Source: Nonomuraea thailandensis (lineage in GTDB: Bacteria; Actinomycetota; Actinomycetes; Streptosporangiales; Streptosporangiaceae). Taken from it: a stretch of 64,000 bases of DNA. The stretch lies in assembly GCF_024172165.1 (NCBI RefSeq), contig NZ_JAMZEB010000002.1, positions 992,001 through 1,056,000 of the forward strand. The letters are read 5' to 3'. Below are positions 16,982 to 24,575 of this stretch, piece after piece. Both the position numbers and the translations under genes were made by a program. The notes under the pieces are model-generated. The model was given only the letters and a program-made list of their open reading frames with translations. It was not told the origin of the DNA and searched no databases. The stretch's first letter is position 1. Each line of letters begins with the position of its first letter.

Positions 16982-17409
16982 GGCCGATGTTGCTGGCGGC
17001 GGCGTGCGGGCTCGCCGGTCTGGCGCTGCTGGCCGTACGGCTGCGCGCGACGTACCTGGTGATCCGCGTCCGCGGCAACAGCATGGCGCCGGCGCTGACC
17101 CACGGCGACCGGCTGCTGTCCCGGCGCACGCGCCTGGAGGCGCTGCGCACCGGGCAGATCGCCGTCGTCCTGAGCCCCCGCCCGGGCGGCAGCAGGTTCC
17201 TGATCAAACGCGTCGCCGCCCTGCCGGGCGATCCGGTCCCGGCGGAGGTGCGGGAGGCCGTCGCCGGCGACGTCGTCCCGGCCGGCAGGTTCGTGCTGAT
17301 CGGCGACAACACCGAGGCCAGCTTCGACTCCCGCGAGCACGGCTTCTTCCACGCCGACGACCTGCACGCCGTCACCATCAGGAAGCTGGAGCCGCAGCAT
17401 GACCGCTGA
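16978..17409 (+). CDS. S26 family signal peptidase
   Basis: From GTG 16978 the protein has 143 residues; ATG 16987 would give 140. One membrane helix is followed by VRGNSMAPAL with nucleophile Ser35, then FLIKRVAALPGD with general base Lys77, and a C-terminal box GDNTEASFDSREHG. This is a small single-helix type I signal peptidase, shorter than housekeeping LepB. It sits in a peptide operon whose two precursors both have A-x-A sites before the core, which matches the -3/-1 rule of this family. It is therefore the probable leader peptidase. Confidence 0.9.
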   Translation: MRPMLLAAACGLAGLALLAVRLRATYLVIRVRGNSMAPALTHGDRLLSRRTRLEALRTGQIAVVLSPRPGGSRFLIKRVAALPGDPVPAEVREAVAGDVVPAGRFVLIGDNTEASFDSREHGFFHADDLHAVTIRKLEPQHDR

Positions 17410-18617
17410 CGGGGTGCGCCTGACCGCCTCCGCGCGCGAGGCGGCGGCGATCGGCTGGAGCGGCGCCGCGCTTCCCGTGGCCGGGTACGCGGTCACCCTG
17501 CTGGGCACGGCCACGGCGCCGATCGCGGCGGCCTGGCTGACCAAGCTGGTCATCGACGGCCTCACGGGATCGGCCTCCCTGGCCGGGCTGCTGGGCCTCG
17601 CGGCGGGTCTGGCGACCACCGGAGTGGCCGCCGCGATCCTGCCGCACTGCTCGCGCTACCTCGGCGGCCAGATCGGCCGCGCCATGACGGCCGTCACGAC
17701 GGACCGGCTCTTCGCGGCCACGGCCCGGTTCCCCGGCCTCCGGCCCTTCGAGGCTCCCGGCTTCCTGGACCGGCTGCGCCTGGCCCAGGAGGGGACGGCC
17801 AGGGCCGAAGGCATCGTCACCGAGGCGTTCGGCCTGATCCGCTCCGCGGTCAGCGTGATCGGCTTCGTCGGGTCCGTGCTGGTGATCAGCCCTGTCATGG
17901 CGCTGATCGTGCTGTGCGCCGCCGTGCCGGCGCTCGTCGCGCAGCTGAAGCTGTCCCGCCAGCGCACGACCATGATGTGGGAGATCGGCCCCGCGGAGCG
18001 GCGGCAGCTCTTCTACGGCACCCTGCTCAGCACGATCGAGGCGGCCAAGGAGATCAGGCTCTTCGACCTGGGCGGATTCCTGCGCCGCCGCCTCATGGCC
18101 GAGCTGGCGACGACCCACGCGAGCAAGCGGCGGATGGACCGCAGGGAGCTGTCGGCCGAGGGGATGCTCACCCTCCTGTTCACCGGCGAGCAGGACCGCG
18201 AGGACTCCTCGACCGGCGTCGTGCTCTCCGGCGGCCAGTGGCAGCGGACCGCCCTGGCCAGAGCCTTCCTGCGCGACGGGCGGGACCTGATGATCCTCGA
18301 CGAGCCGAGCTCCGGTCTCGACCCGGAGGCCGAGGCCGACGTGCACGCCCGGGATGCGCGAGCACCGCGCGGGCCGTACGAGCCTGCTCATCTCCCACCG
18401 GCTGAACACGGTGCGGGACGCCGACCTGATCGTCGTCCTGAAGGACGGGGTCGTCGCCGAGCGGGGCGGCCACGACGACCTCATGGCGGTGGACGGCGCC
18501 TACGCCCGCCTCTTCCGCCTCCAGGCCCGCGGCTATCACGAGACGGCCGCGCCACATGAATCCGAGGAGAGAAAGGAGGTGAAGACAGAATGCTGGACAA
18601 GCTCATCGACCGGTTGA
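17399..18617 (+). pseudogene. ABC exporter (permease-ATPase), internally deleted and frameshifted
   Basis: ATG 17399 overlaps the signal peptidase gene. Residues 1-255 are the membrane half of a peptide-exporter-type ABC protein. At about 18175-18190 the chain jumps straight to the late part of the ATPase (TGVVLSGGQWQRTALARAFL, then Walker [15 protein letters not shown]). The last membrane helices, Walker A and Q-loop, about 200 residues, are missing. At 18350-18353 one extra G shifts the frame; the true C-terminus continues in the next frame ([23 protein letters not shown]). Without Walker A the product cannot hydrolyse ATP. Either real decay or an assembly error. The shifted frame ends at 18617, 28 bases into the first peptide gene. 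Confidence 0.85.
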
Positions 18618-18748
18618 TCCCCACGGTGAAGGCCGACGCGGCGTGCACCCCGAGGTGCACGGTCATCGGCCAGCCGTCCGTCGGGTGCTACAGGATGCGG
18701 TGCGTCAACGGCGACTGCTCCATCAGCACGGTCGTCGTGTGCGACTGA
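18590..18748 (+). CDS. Cysteine-rich precursor peptide 1 (6 Cys)
   Basis: This 52-residue peptide starts at ATG 18590 with AAGGAGG 9 bases upstream. Residues 1-17 form a leader ([17 protein letters not shown]) that is charged and amphipathic, not a classical signal peptide. It ends in A-D-A, fitting signal-peptidase cleavage. The remaining 35 residues start A-C-T-P-R-C and contain six cysteines, enough for three disulfides, with net charge about +1. The leader motif L-x-D-R-[LI]-[IV] and the core start A-C-T-x-R-C recur in the next peptide. No lanthionine, cyclodehydratase or radical-SAM gene is nearby, so disulfides are the expected modification. Function unknown: bacteriocin, defensin-like or signalling peptide. 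Confidence 0.75.
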   Translation: MLDKLIDRLIPTVKADAACTPRCTVIGQPSVGCYRMRCVNGDCSISTVVVCD

Positions 18749-18771
18749 CTCGACGGAGAGAGGTGGGACAG

Positions 18772-18957
18772 GTGAAGACCATCACCGCGCTGGCGGACCG
18801 GATCGTCGCCCTCGTCGTGCCGTCCGGCGAGGCGCAGGCCGCGTGCACCGCACGTTGCATCCTCGATCACACGACCTGTACCGGCAGCATCTGCTGCGCG
18901 TACTTCAAGTGCTGGAGGAGCGACTGCACGCCGTACTGGCGCAAGCAGTGCGCCTGA
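18772..18957 (+). CDS. Cysteine-rich precursor peptide 2 (8 Cys)
   Basis: This 61-residue peptide starts at GTG 18772, preceded by a GAGAGAGG/GGGACAGG purine run, 23 bases after peptide 1. The leader of about 23 residues carries the same L-A-D-R-I-V motif and ends E-A-Q-A. The core of 38 residues begins A-C-T-A-R-C and has eight cysteines, including an adjacent pair (I-C-C-A), plus aromatic and basic residues near its end (Y-F-K, Y-W-R-K), net charge about +3. The pattern suits a four-disulfide cationic peptide. It shares leader and core-start motifs with peptide 1, so both are probably handled by the same redox pair and signal peptidase. Confidence 0.75.
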   Translation: MKTITALADRIVALVVPSGEAQAACTARCILDHTTCTGSICCAYFKCWRSDCTPYWRKQCA

Positions 18958-18974
18958 GTAGGTAAAGGGGAGCT

Positions 18975-19001
18975 CCCCCTGGCCCGGCGCCGGCCAGGGG
19001 G
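18975..19001. terminator. Hairpin terminator between peptide operon and SARP gene
   Basis: CCCCCTGGCC and GGCCAGGGGG pair perfectly over 10 bases with a 7-base loop. It begins 17 bases after the peptide 2 stop and ends 6 bases before the convergent SARP stop, so it serves both. Confidence 0.8.
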
Positions 19002-19007
19002 ACACCC

Positions 19008-19763
19008 TCACCGGGACCGGAACGAGGCGCCGCGAAGAATGTCCTCGTGCCGGCGGCGCAGGTAGTCGGCGGGTTCGACGCCGAGCTCCGCGCTGAGGAT
19101 GTCCCGCATGCGCCGGTAGGCGGCGAGTGCTTCGGCGCGGCGGCCACGCGCGGCCAGGGCACGCAGCAACATCTCCCACAGGGACTCGCGCAGGGGGTGG
19201 GCCTCGACGAGGCGCTCCAGCTCCGGGATGACGCCGTCGTGCAGGCCGAGCTGCAGCCCCGCCGTGGCCCAGAGCTCGGACGCGGTGAGGTGCACCAGGT
19301 CCAGGCGGCGGCGCTCGCGGCGGACGGTCTCGACGTCGATCTCCGGCGCCAGCGGACCGTGCCACATGTCCAGCGCCTCCCGCAGCAGCCGCGCAGCCTC
19401 CGCCGGGCTGCCCGCGGTCAGCGCCTCCGATCCCCGGGTGAAACGCTGCTCGAACGTCCTGATGTCCACCGCGCGATCCGGGACGACCAGGGTGTAGCCG
19501 TTCCCGAGGGTGATCAGATCCACCCCTTGCGCGGCCAACGGCGCCAGGGTGCGCCGCAGGCGGTAAACGTACGTCTGCAGACTCGCTCTGGCCGTGGCCG
19601 GCAGCTCGTCCGGCCAGAGCTCCGTCATCAGCCGGTCCACGCTGACCACTCCTCCCGGGCGCAGCATGAGCACGGCGAGGATCGCCTGCTGCTTCGCGGC
19701 CCGGACGTTGATCGCGCGGCCTCCACCGTCGACCACCGCCATGTGCCCCAACAGTTGGAACAT
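19008..19763 (-). CDS. SARP family transcriptional activator (AfsR/DnrI type)
   Basis: The 251-residue protein has the standard SARP layout: an OmpR-like winged helix at residues 1-95 (AAKQQAILAVLMLRPGGVVSVDRLMTELWPDELPATARASLQTYVYRLRRTL) and a bacterial transcriptional activation domain at 100-245 (DIRTFEQRFTRGSEAL, RLVEAHPLRESLWEMLLRALAARGRRAEALAAYRRMRDIL). SARPs switch on antibiotic and peptide biosynthesis clusters. Convergent with the cysteine-rich peptide operon, it is its likely pathway activator. ATG 19763 has AGGTGA upstream. I saw no clear SARP direct repeats before the operon. Confidence 0.9.
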   Translation of the reverse strand: MFQLLGHMAVVDGGGRAINVRAAKQQAILAVLMLRPGGVVSVDRLMTELWPDELPATARASLQTYVYRLRRTLAPLAAQGVDLITLGNGYTLVVPDRAVDIRTFEQRFTRGSEALTAGSPAEAARLLREALDMWHGPLAPEIDVETVRRERRRLDLVHLTASELWATAGLQLGLHDGVIPELERLVEAHPLRESLWEMLLRALAARGRRAEALAAYRRMRDILSAELGVEPADYLRRRHEDILRGASFRSR

Positions 19764-19880
19764 CGTTCACCTCCGACCGGCATTCTGATCGGGGCGAGTA
19801 TGTCGCCGGTATGGAGGAGCCGCCGGCGTCCCCAGCCGCCGCCCGCTGGGATTTCGTGGCGGTATGGGAGGCTCTGCGCC

Positions 19881-20384
19881 ATGAAGATTAGAAACGGGGT
19901 AATTGGCGACCTTGCCGCCATCGTTGCCCTGCACGTGGAGAGCTGGCGCTCGGCGTACGCGGGGATCATGCCCGGCAGCTTTCTGAACGGCCCTCTGAGC
20001 GACGACCGGCTGACGCTCTGGCGCGACCGGCTGGCATCGCCCGTGCGGGGGTCAGGGCTGCTCGTCGCGCACGACGGAGAAGGAGAGCTGCTCGGCTTCG
20101 CCTACCTGCTCCCCGCTCCCGGCGGGCGGATCCTGCTGGACAACCTCCACGTGCGGCCGGGCAGCACCGGCTCGGGCATCGGCTCACTGCTGCTGCGGCG
20201 CGGGCTGGCGTGGGCGGCGGACGAGCACCCCGGCAGGGAGGTCTACCTGGAGGTGCTCAGCGCGAACACGCGTGCCGTCGCCTTCTACGAACGGCACGGC
20301 GCACGCCGTACGGACGAGCGCGTGTGCCGTTTCCCGCAGGGCTTCGAGCTGCCCGAGTTCGAGTACGCCTGGCCGGTGAACTGA
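19881..20384 (+). CDS. GNAT family N-acetyltransferase
   Basis: The 167-residue protein begins MKIRNGVIGDLAAIVALHVESWRSAYAGIMP, the typical RimI-like N-terminal block. The acetyl-CoA loop is LHVRPGSTGSGIGSLLLRRGL, followed by YLEVLSANTRAVAFYERHGARR. It should transfer an acetyl group to an amine on a small molecule or protein; the substrate is not predictable. ATG 19881 is preceded by GGGAGG 10 bases upstream. It is divergent from the SARP gene. Confidence 0.9.
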   Translation: MKIRNGVIGDLAAIVALHVESWRSAYAGIMPGSFLNGPLSDDRLTLWRDRLASPVRGSGLLVAHDGEGELLGFAYLLPAPGGRILLDNLHVRPGSTGSGIGSLLLRRGLAWAADEHPGREVYLEVLSANTRAVAFYERHGARRTDERVCRFPQGFELPEFEYAWPVN

Positions 20385-20428
20385 CCGGCCAGGGCCGCGC
20401 CGCGACGCGCTCGGACCCGTGGGGCCCC

Positions 20429-21799
20429 TCAGAGGATCTTGCCGGGGTTGAGTATCCCGGCGGGGTCCAGCGCCGACTTGATCGCACGGTGCAGCGCCAG
20501 CACCCCCTCGCCCAGCTCGGCGTGCATCCCGCGCTTCTTCAGCAGGCCCACGCCGTGCTCGCCGGTGACCGTGCCGCCCAGCGCGATCGCGTCGTCCAGG
20601 ATCGCCTCGAACGCCGACTGCGCGCGGGCGCGCGCCCCGTCGTCGCCGGCGGGCACGACGATGAGCGGGTGCAGGTTGCCGTCGCCCGCGTGCGCGATGT
20701 TGGCGATGTGCACCCCATGCGTACGGGCGTGCCCCTCGATCCGCGACAACATCTCGGGCACCAGGCCGCGGGGCACGCAGACGTCCTCGGTCAGCACCGG
20801 CCCCAGCCGTTCCAGCGCCGGGTAGGCCAGCCGCCGGGCGGCGAACAGCGCCTCGGCCTCCTCCGCGTCCGTCGAGCGGGTGCTGAAGACGGCGCCCGCC
20901 TCGTCGAAGCACGCCTGCAGCGCCCCGGCCTCCTGCTCGTCGCCGGTGTCGACCCGGCCGAGCAGCAGGACGTCGCCGAGGTCGGCCAGCCCCATGTTCT
21001 TCCAGTCGTCCACGGCCTGAAGGCAGTAGCGGTCGACCAGCTCCAGCGCGCTCGGCGTGAGGCCGGACGCCGCCGCGGCGGCCACCGCCCGCCCCGCGTC
21101 CACCAGGGAGCCGAACGCGCCGACGATCGTCTTCGGCGGGCTGTCCGGCAGCCGCAGCAGCCGCACGGTGATCTCGGTGATCACGCCGAGCGTGCCCTCG
21201 GAGCCGACGAACAGCCCGGCCAGGTCGTAGCCCGCCACGCCCTTCCTGGTCCTGCGGCCGACCCTCACCAGGTCACCGGCCGCCGTGACCACCTGGAGGC
21301 CCAGGACGTAGTCGCGGGTCACGCCGTACTTGACGCAGCAGACGCCGCCCGCGTTCGTGGCCGCGTTGCCGCCGATCGTGGACCACGGGGAGCTGGCCGG
21401 ATCCGGCGGATACCACAGGCCGTGTCCGGCCGCGGCGGCCCGCAGGTGGTCGTTGACCACGCCGGGCTGCACGACGGCGAGCTGCTCGTCCGCGTCGATC
21501 TCCAGGACGCGGTCCATGCCGTCGAGGGCGAGCAGCACGCAGCCGTCCACGGCGTTCGCGCCGCCGGACAGGCCCGTGCCCGCGCCGCGTGGCACGACCG
21601 GCACCCGGTGCTCGGCGCAGAGCGCCACCACCCGGCGCACCTGCTCGGCGTCCTCGGGCCTGACCAGCGCGAGAGCCTTGCCCTGCGGGGCCCAGGCGGC
21701 CTGGTCGCGTGAGTACGCCGCCACCACGCCGGGGTCGAGGACGAGCCGGCCCTCGGGCAGGGCGGCGTCCAGAGCCTCAAGAAACTGCACGGTCAGCAC
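20429..21799 (-). CDS. FAD-linked oxidase, glycolate/D-lactate dehydrogenase (GlcD) family
   Basis: From GTG 21799 the protein has 456 residues. The PCMH FAD-binding domain shows VVPRGAGTGLSGGANA and STIGGNAATNAGGVCCVKYGVTRDYVLGL; the C-terminal FAD-oxidase domain shows HIANIAHAGDGNLHPLIV and TVTGEHGVGLLKKRGM. This is the pattern of soluble D-2-hydroxyacid dehydrogenases such as glycolate oxidase subunit GlcD. It has no GlcE/GlcF partner here, so it may work alone as a D-lactate dehydrogenase. The start is not firmly fixed: GTG 21799 lacks a strong ribosome binding site. An inverted repeat lies 55 bases upstream. Confidence 0.88.
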   Translation of the reverse strand: MLTVQFLEALDAALPEGRLVLDPGVVAAYSRDQAAWAPQGKALALVRPEDAEQVRRVVALCAEHRVPVVPRGAGTGLSGGANAVDGCVLLALDGMDRVLEIDADEQLAVVQPGVVNDHLRAAAAGHGLWYPPDPASSPWSTIGGNAATNAGGVCCVKYGVTRDYVLGLQVVTAAGDLVRVGRRTRKGVAGYDLAGLFVGSEGTLGVITEITVRLLRLPDSPPKTIVGAFGSLVDAGRAVAAAAASGLTPSALELVDRYCLQAVDDWKNMGLADLGDVLLLGRVDTGDEQEAGALQACFDEAGAVFSTRSTDAEEAEALFAARRLAYPALERLGPVLTEDVCVPRGLVPEMLSRIEGHARTHGVHIANIAHAGDGNLHPLIVVPAGDDGARARAQSAFEAILDDAIALGGTVTGEHGVGLLKKRGMHAELGEGVLALHRAIKSALDPAGILNPGKIL

Positions 21800-21853
21800 C
21801 GTAACAAGACAGCCCGCCCTCGGGTCGTCCAGGCGGTAGCAGCAGCCTATTGC

Positions 21854-21870
21854 ATAGGAAGCTTTCCTAT
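21854..21870. promoter_or_regulatory. Inverted repeat ATAGGAA-GCT-TTCCTAT in divergent promoter
   Basis: Exact 7-base arms around GCT lie in an unusually A/T-rich patch between the GlcD-like oxidase gene and the divergent small secreted protein gene. A GntR or LysR type operator is plausible; no regulator gene is adjacent. Confidence 0.45.
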
Positions 21871-21968
21871 TTAATACTGCGACCAGCGCAGCGTGTCGCG
21901 GTGCGCAGCTGGTACGCGTGACGCCCTGCCCCCCCGCCGACTCGGCATCCCACTGTCCGGAGGTCCCC

Positions 21969-22304
21969 GTGGCTCGTCGTGTCCTCACCCTCCTCGCCGC
22001 CGTGCTCGCCTGCCTCGGCACGCTCTCCGTCTCCGCCACGACCGCGCAGGCCGCGGTCGTGGAGGTGACGTACGGCCCGATCTCGCTCGGTGACTACTGC
22101 TCCGCCAAGGTCCACTCCTCCTCCACCATCGGCTTCTACAACGGCAGCCTGAGCTGCCACCGCTGGAGCACCGGCGGCTCGGGGACGACCCCCACCGGCA
22201 CCGGCAGCGCCGCCGCCGCGTGCGCGTACTTCTACCCCTCCGCGACCTACCTCGGCCACGCGCAGGGCGCCGGCCAGGCGCTGATCTGCAGCTACTCGGT
22301 CTGA
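21969..22304 (+). CDS. Small secreted protein of unknown function
   Basis: The 111-residue protein starts at GTG 21969 with GGAGG 5 bases upstream. A Sec signal peptide (ARRVLTLLAAVLACLGTLSVSATTAQA) ends at A-Q-A, leaving a mature part of about 80 residues. It begins AVVEVTYGPISLGDYCSAKV and has four cysteines, many Ser/Gly/Tyr residues and no charged stretches. I do not recognise a family. Two disulfides and export to the medium or cell wall are likely. A terminator hairpin follows the stop. Confidence 0.75.
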   Translation: MARRVLTLLAAVLACLGTLSVSATTAQAAVVEVTYGPISLGDYCSAKVHSSSTIGFYNGSLSCHRWSTGGSGTTPTGTGSAAAACAYFYPSATYLGHAQGAGQALICSYSV

Positions 22305-22325
22305 CCCGCGCAGCCCCGGCCGCTT

Positions 22326-22359
22326 CCCCGCCTCCGGCCCCGCCAGGCCGAAGGCGGGG
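22326..22359 (+). terminator. Hairpin terminator after the small secreted protein gene
   Basis: CCCCGCCT/AGGCGGGG form the outer stem and CGGCC/GGCCG the inner stem, with one mismatch and a 6-base loop, starting 21 bases after the stop codon. Confidence 0.7.
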
Positions 22360-22405
22360 GTGCACATGACCGGGCCTTGAAGATCGCGCCGCTACGGTGG
22401 CAGCC

Positions 22406-22570
22406 ATGTCTGACACACCCCGGCGCCGCAGCGTCCAATGGCAGGACGACACCGAGCACCTCAAGAACAGGCGCGACGCGGTCCACCGGATCGCCAGCGA
22501 GGCGCCCCGGCCGTCCGAGCCCGAGACGCCGCAGCAGGGCCACACACGCGAGCCGAACGAGAGCTCCTGA
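22406..22570 (+). CDS. Hypothetical small basic/acidic protein, 54 residues
   Basis: ATG 22406 to TGA 22570 gives a short hydrophilic protein: a basic start (MSDTPRRRSVQWQDD), a charged middle (HLKNRRDAVHRIASEA) and a Pro/Glu/Gln-rich tail (PSEPETPQQGHTREPNESS). No transmembrane or catalytic motif is visible. Almost every codon ends in G or C, as in real genes of this genome, which is the main reason to call it. The ribosome binding site is weak (GGTGG). It may be a small regulatory or disordered protein. Confidence 0.5.
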   Translation: MSDTPRRRSVQWQDDTEHLKNRRDAVHRIASEAPRPSEPETPQQGHTREPNESS

Positions 22571-22672
22571 CCGGCGCCTCACATTTCCGCGGTCCGCGCC
22601 GTCGGATGACTGAGAAGACAAGCGGCGCGGCCGGGCGAGCCGGTCGCGCGCGGATCCTTGACGGAGGACGCG

Positions 22673-23101
22673 ATGACTTCCAGTGAATCCGAGATCAGGG
22701 CGCTGCTGGAGCGCCGGGTCGAGGCCTGCCAGGACAAGGACGTCGACCGGCTCATGTCCCTCTACTCTCCGGACGTCGTCTACTACGACGTCGTCCCCCC
22801 TCTGCGGTTCGCGGGGACCGAGGAGGTCCGCCGTAACTTCGTGCGGTGGTTCGACGAGTACGACGGCCCCATCAGCCTGGAGACCCACGACCTCACCATC
22901 GTGACCGATGCGGACGTGGCGTTCGTGAACATGCTCCATCTGGACAGCGGCACCCGCAAGAACGGGCAGCCGACCGCGATCTGGGTCCGATCGACGGTCT
23001 GCTGCCGGCGGTCGGGCGGCACGTGGTCGATCACGCACGAGCACATCTCGGTGCCGATCAACCCGGAGAACATGCGGGCCTGGTTCCCGCCGGAGGCGTG
23101 A
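22673..23101 (+). CDS. SnoaL-like/NTF2-fold protein
   Basis: The 142-residue protein starts at ATG 22673 with GGAGG upstream. The block IRALLERRVEACQDKDVDRLMSLYSPDVVYYDVVPPLRFAG is the classic N-terminal half of SnoaL-like/ketosteroid-isomerase-like polyketide-cyclase folds; the C-terminus WSITHEHISVPI closes the cone-shaped sheet. Such proteins bind small hydrophobic ligands, sometimes as isomerases; most are uncharacterised. The MFS gene is convergent, 12 bases away. Confidence 0.85.
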   Translation: MTSSESEIRALLERRVEACQDKDVDRLMSLYSPDVVYYDVVPPLRFAGTEEVRRNFVRWFDEYDGPISLETHDLTIVTDADVAFVNMLHLDSGTRKNGQPTAIWVRSTVCCRRSGGTWSITHEHISVPINPENMRAWFPPEA

Positions 23102-23113
23102 GCAGGCTCGCGG

Positions 23114-24508
23114 TCAGGGGGAGTTCCTGGCGTCGTCGAGGACGCGGGCCGCCTCCCGCTCGTACGAGCCGCGGGAGGTCAGCACCACCAGGCCGCCGAG
23201 CACCATGGGCACGATCAGCGCGTACATGGCGACGAGCAGCGAGCCGGTGGCGTCGGAGGTCATGCCGACGATGAGCGGGCCGAAGGCGGCGCCGACCGTC
23301 AGCAGGAACTGCAGGACGGCGAAGCCGACGCCCCTCGACCCGGCCCCCACGACGTCGGCGATGCAGGCCGTGCACGTGGGGATCGCCATGGCGGAGATCG
23401 TGACGGCGAGCAGCAGCAGGATCACCAGCGCCACGGGGGAGCTCATCAGCAGGGCGATGCCGAGAAGGGACGAGCCGACGGTGATGCCGGCGCCGCCGAC
23501 GAGCAGCCGGCCGCCCCTGATCCGGCCGTGCAGCCGCTTGCCCAGGTGGGAGCCGAGCACGGTGCCGGCGAGCACGCCCACGATGGTGACGCCGCCGCTG
23601 AGGCTGCTGGCGACGCCGGTCTCCATGCCGAAGCCGCGGACCATGAGGGACGGCAGCCAGAAGTAGACGCCGCCGAGGCCCAGGGTGAGGATCATCACGC
23701 CGAGGGCGACGCGGATCAGGGTGCGGGTGGCCAGGACCTGGCGTACCTGGGGCCAGAAGGGCGGCTTGCTCGCGACGCCGGCCGCCGGCGGCGTCTCCAC
23801 CGCGACGGGCGGCGGCTCCATGGCTCCGGGCGGTGGAGCCTGCCGGGGCACGGCGGCGGCCATGATCCTGTCCATCTGGCCGCGCTGCGGCTCGCGCAGC
23901 CGCCAGACGAGGACGGCGGTCAGCGCTCCGGGGATCGCCATCAGCAGGAAGGCGGCCCGCCAGCCGAAGGCCTGGCCGATGACGCCGCCCAGCAGGGTGC
24001 CCACCCCGCCGAGGTAGGTGGTCATCCGCGTCCAGCCGTAGACCTGCATGCGGGTGGCGGCGGGGTAGAAGTCGGCGAGCAGGCTGCCGACGGCGGGGTT
24101 GTCGATGTTCTCGGCCGCCGCGAGCAGGACCCGGAACAGGTAGAAGACGGCGAACCCGGCCGCCAGGCCCGAGCCGAGCGTGGCCAGGGCCCAGCAGAGG
24201 ACCACGATGGCGATGATCCTGGTACGGCTGTAGCGGTCGGCGAGGTAGCCGGCGGGCAGCGCGACGGCGGCGGCCGCCAGCGCCGCGGCGGTCGGGATGG
24301 ACCCGGCCGCCGTGTCGCTGAACCCCCATTCGGCCTGCACCAGGGGCAGGACGCCGGACATCAGGTTGGCTTCGATGCGATCGACCATGCCCACGATGAA
24401 CAGCACGACGAACGGCCCCCACCCGAAGGGATTGGGATCGGTCGCGGTGATGCCGCCTTGCGGTGGTGATCCGAGTCTGCGGCGTTCGCGGGCGACGGCC
24501 TTGACCAT
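23114..24508 (-). CDS. Major facilitator superfamily transporter
   Basis: The 464-residue protein has twelve hydrophobic helices split 6+6 by a Pro-rich cytoplasmic loop (RQAPPPGAMEPPPVAVETPP). The loop 2-3 motif GYLADRYSRTRIIAI is the MFS signature, and EANLMSGVLPLVQAEWGFSDTAAGSI is typical of the drug/anion symporter subgroups. Substrate unknown. Its promoter region contains a CTAAAAC/GTTCTAG inverted repeat (24576-24592), suggesting control by a TetR-type repressor. Confidence 0.88.
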   Translation of the reverse strand: MVKAVARERRRLGSPPQGGITATDPNPFGWGPFVVLFIVGMVDRIEANLMSGVLPLVQAEWGFSDTAAGSIPTAAALAAAAVALPAGYLADRYSRTRIIAIVVLCWALATLGSGLAAGFAVFYLFRVLLAAAENIDNPAVGSLLADFYPAATRMQVYGWTRMTTYLGGVGTLLGGVIGQAFGWRAAFLLMAIPGALTAVLVWRLREPQRGQMDRIMAAAVPRQAPPPGAMEPPPVAVETPPAAGVASKPPFWPQVRQVLATRTLIRVALGVMILTLGLGGVYFWLPSLMVRGFGMETGVASSLSGGVTIVGVLAGTVLGSHLGKRLHGRIRGGRLLVGGAGITVGSSLLGIALLMSSPVALVILLLLAVTISAMAIPTCTACIADVVGAGSRGVGFAVLQFLLTVGAAFGPLIVGMTSDATGSLLVAMYALIVPMVLGGLVVLTSRGSYEREAARVLDDARNSP

Positions 24509-24575
24509 GAATTTCTCCTCCGCGGGTCGGTGCTCCCGGTGGTGCAGCGGACATGGGAACCCCCCGAACTCCGTT

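Noticed and set aside
18340..18360. Programmed frameshift in the ABC exporter
   Set aside because: No slippery heptamer or stimulatory structure is visible at the shift, and the same gene has a large deletion, so mutation or error is simpler.
18643..18957. A longer reading of peptide 2 starting upstream, inside peptide 1
   Set aside because: The upstream part is the out-of-frame shadow of peptide 1. A GTG with a purine-rich site at 18772 gives a leader that matches peptide 1.
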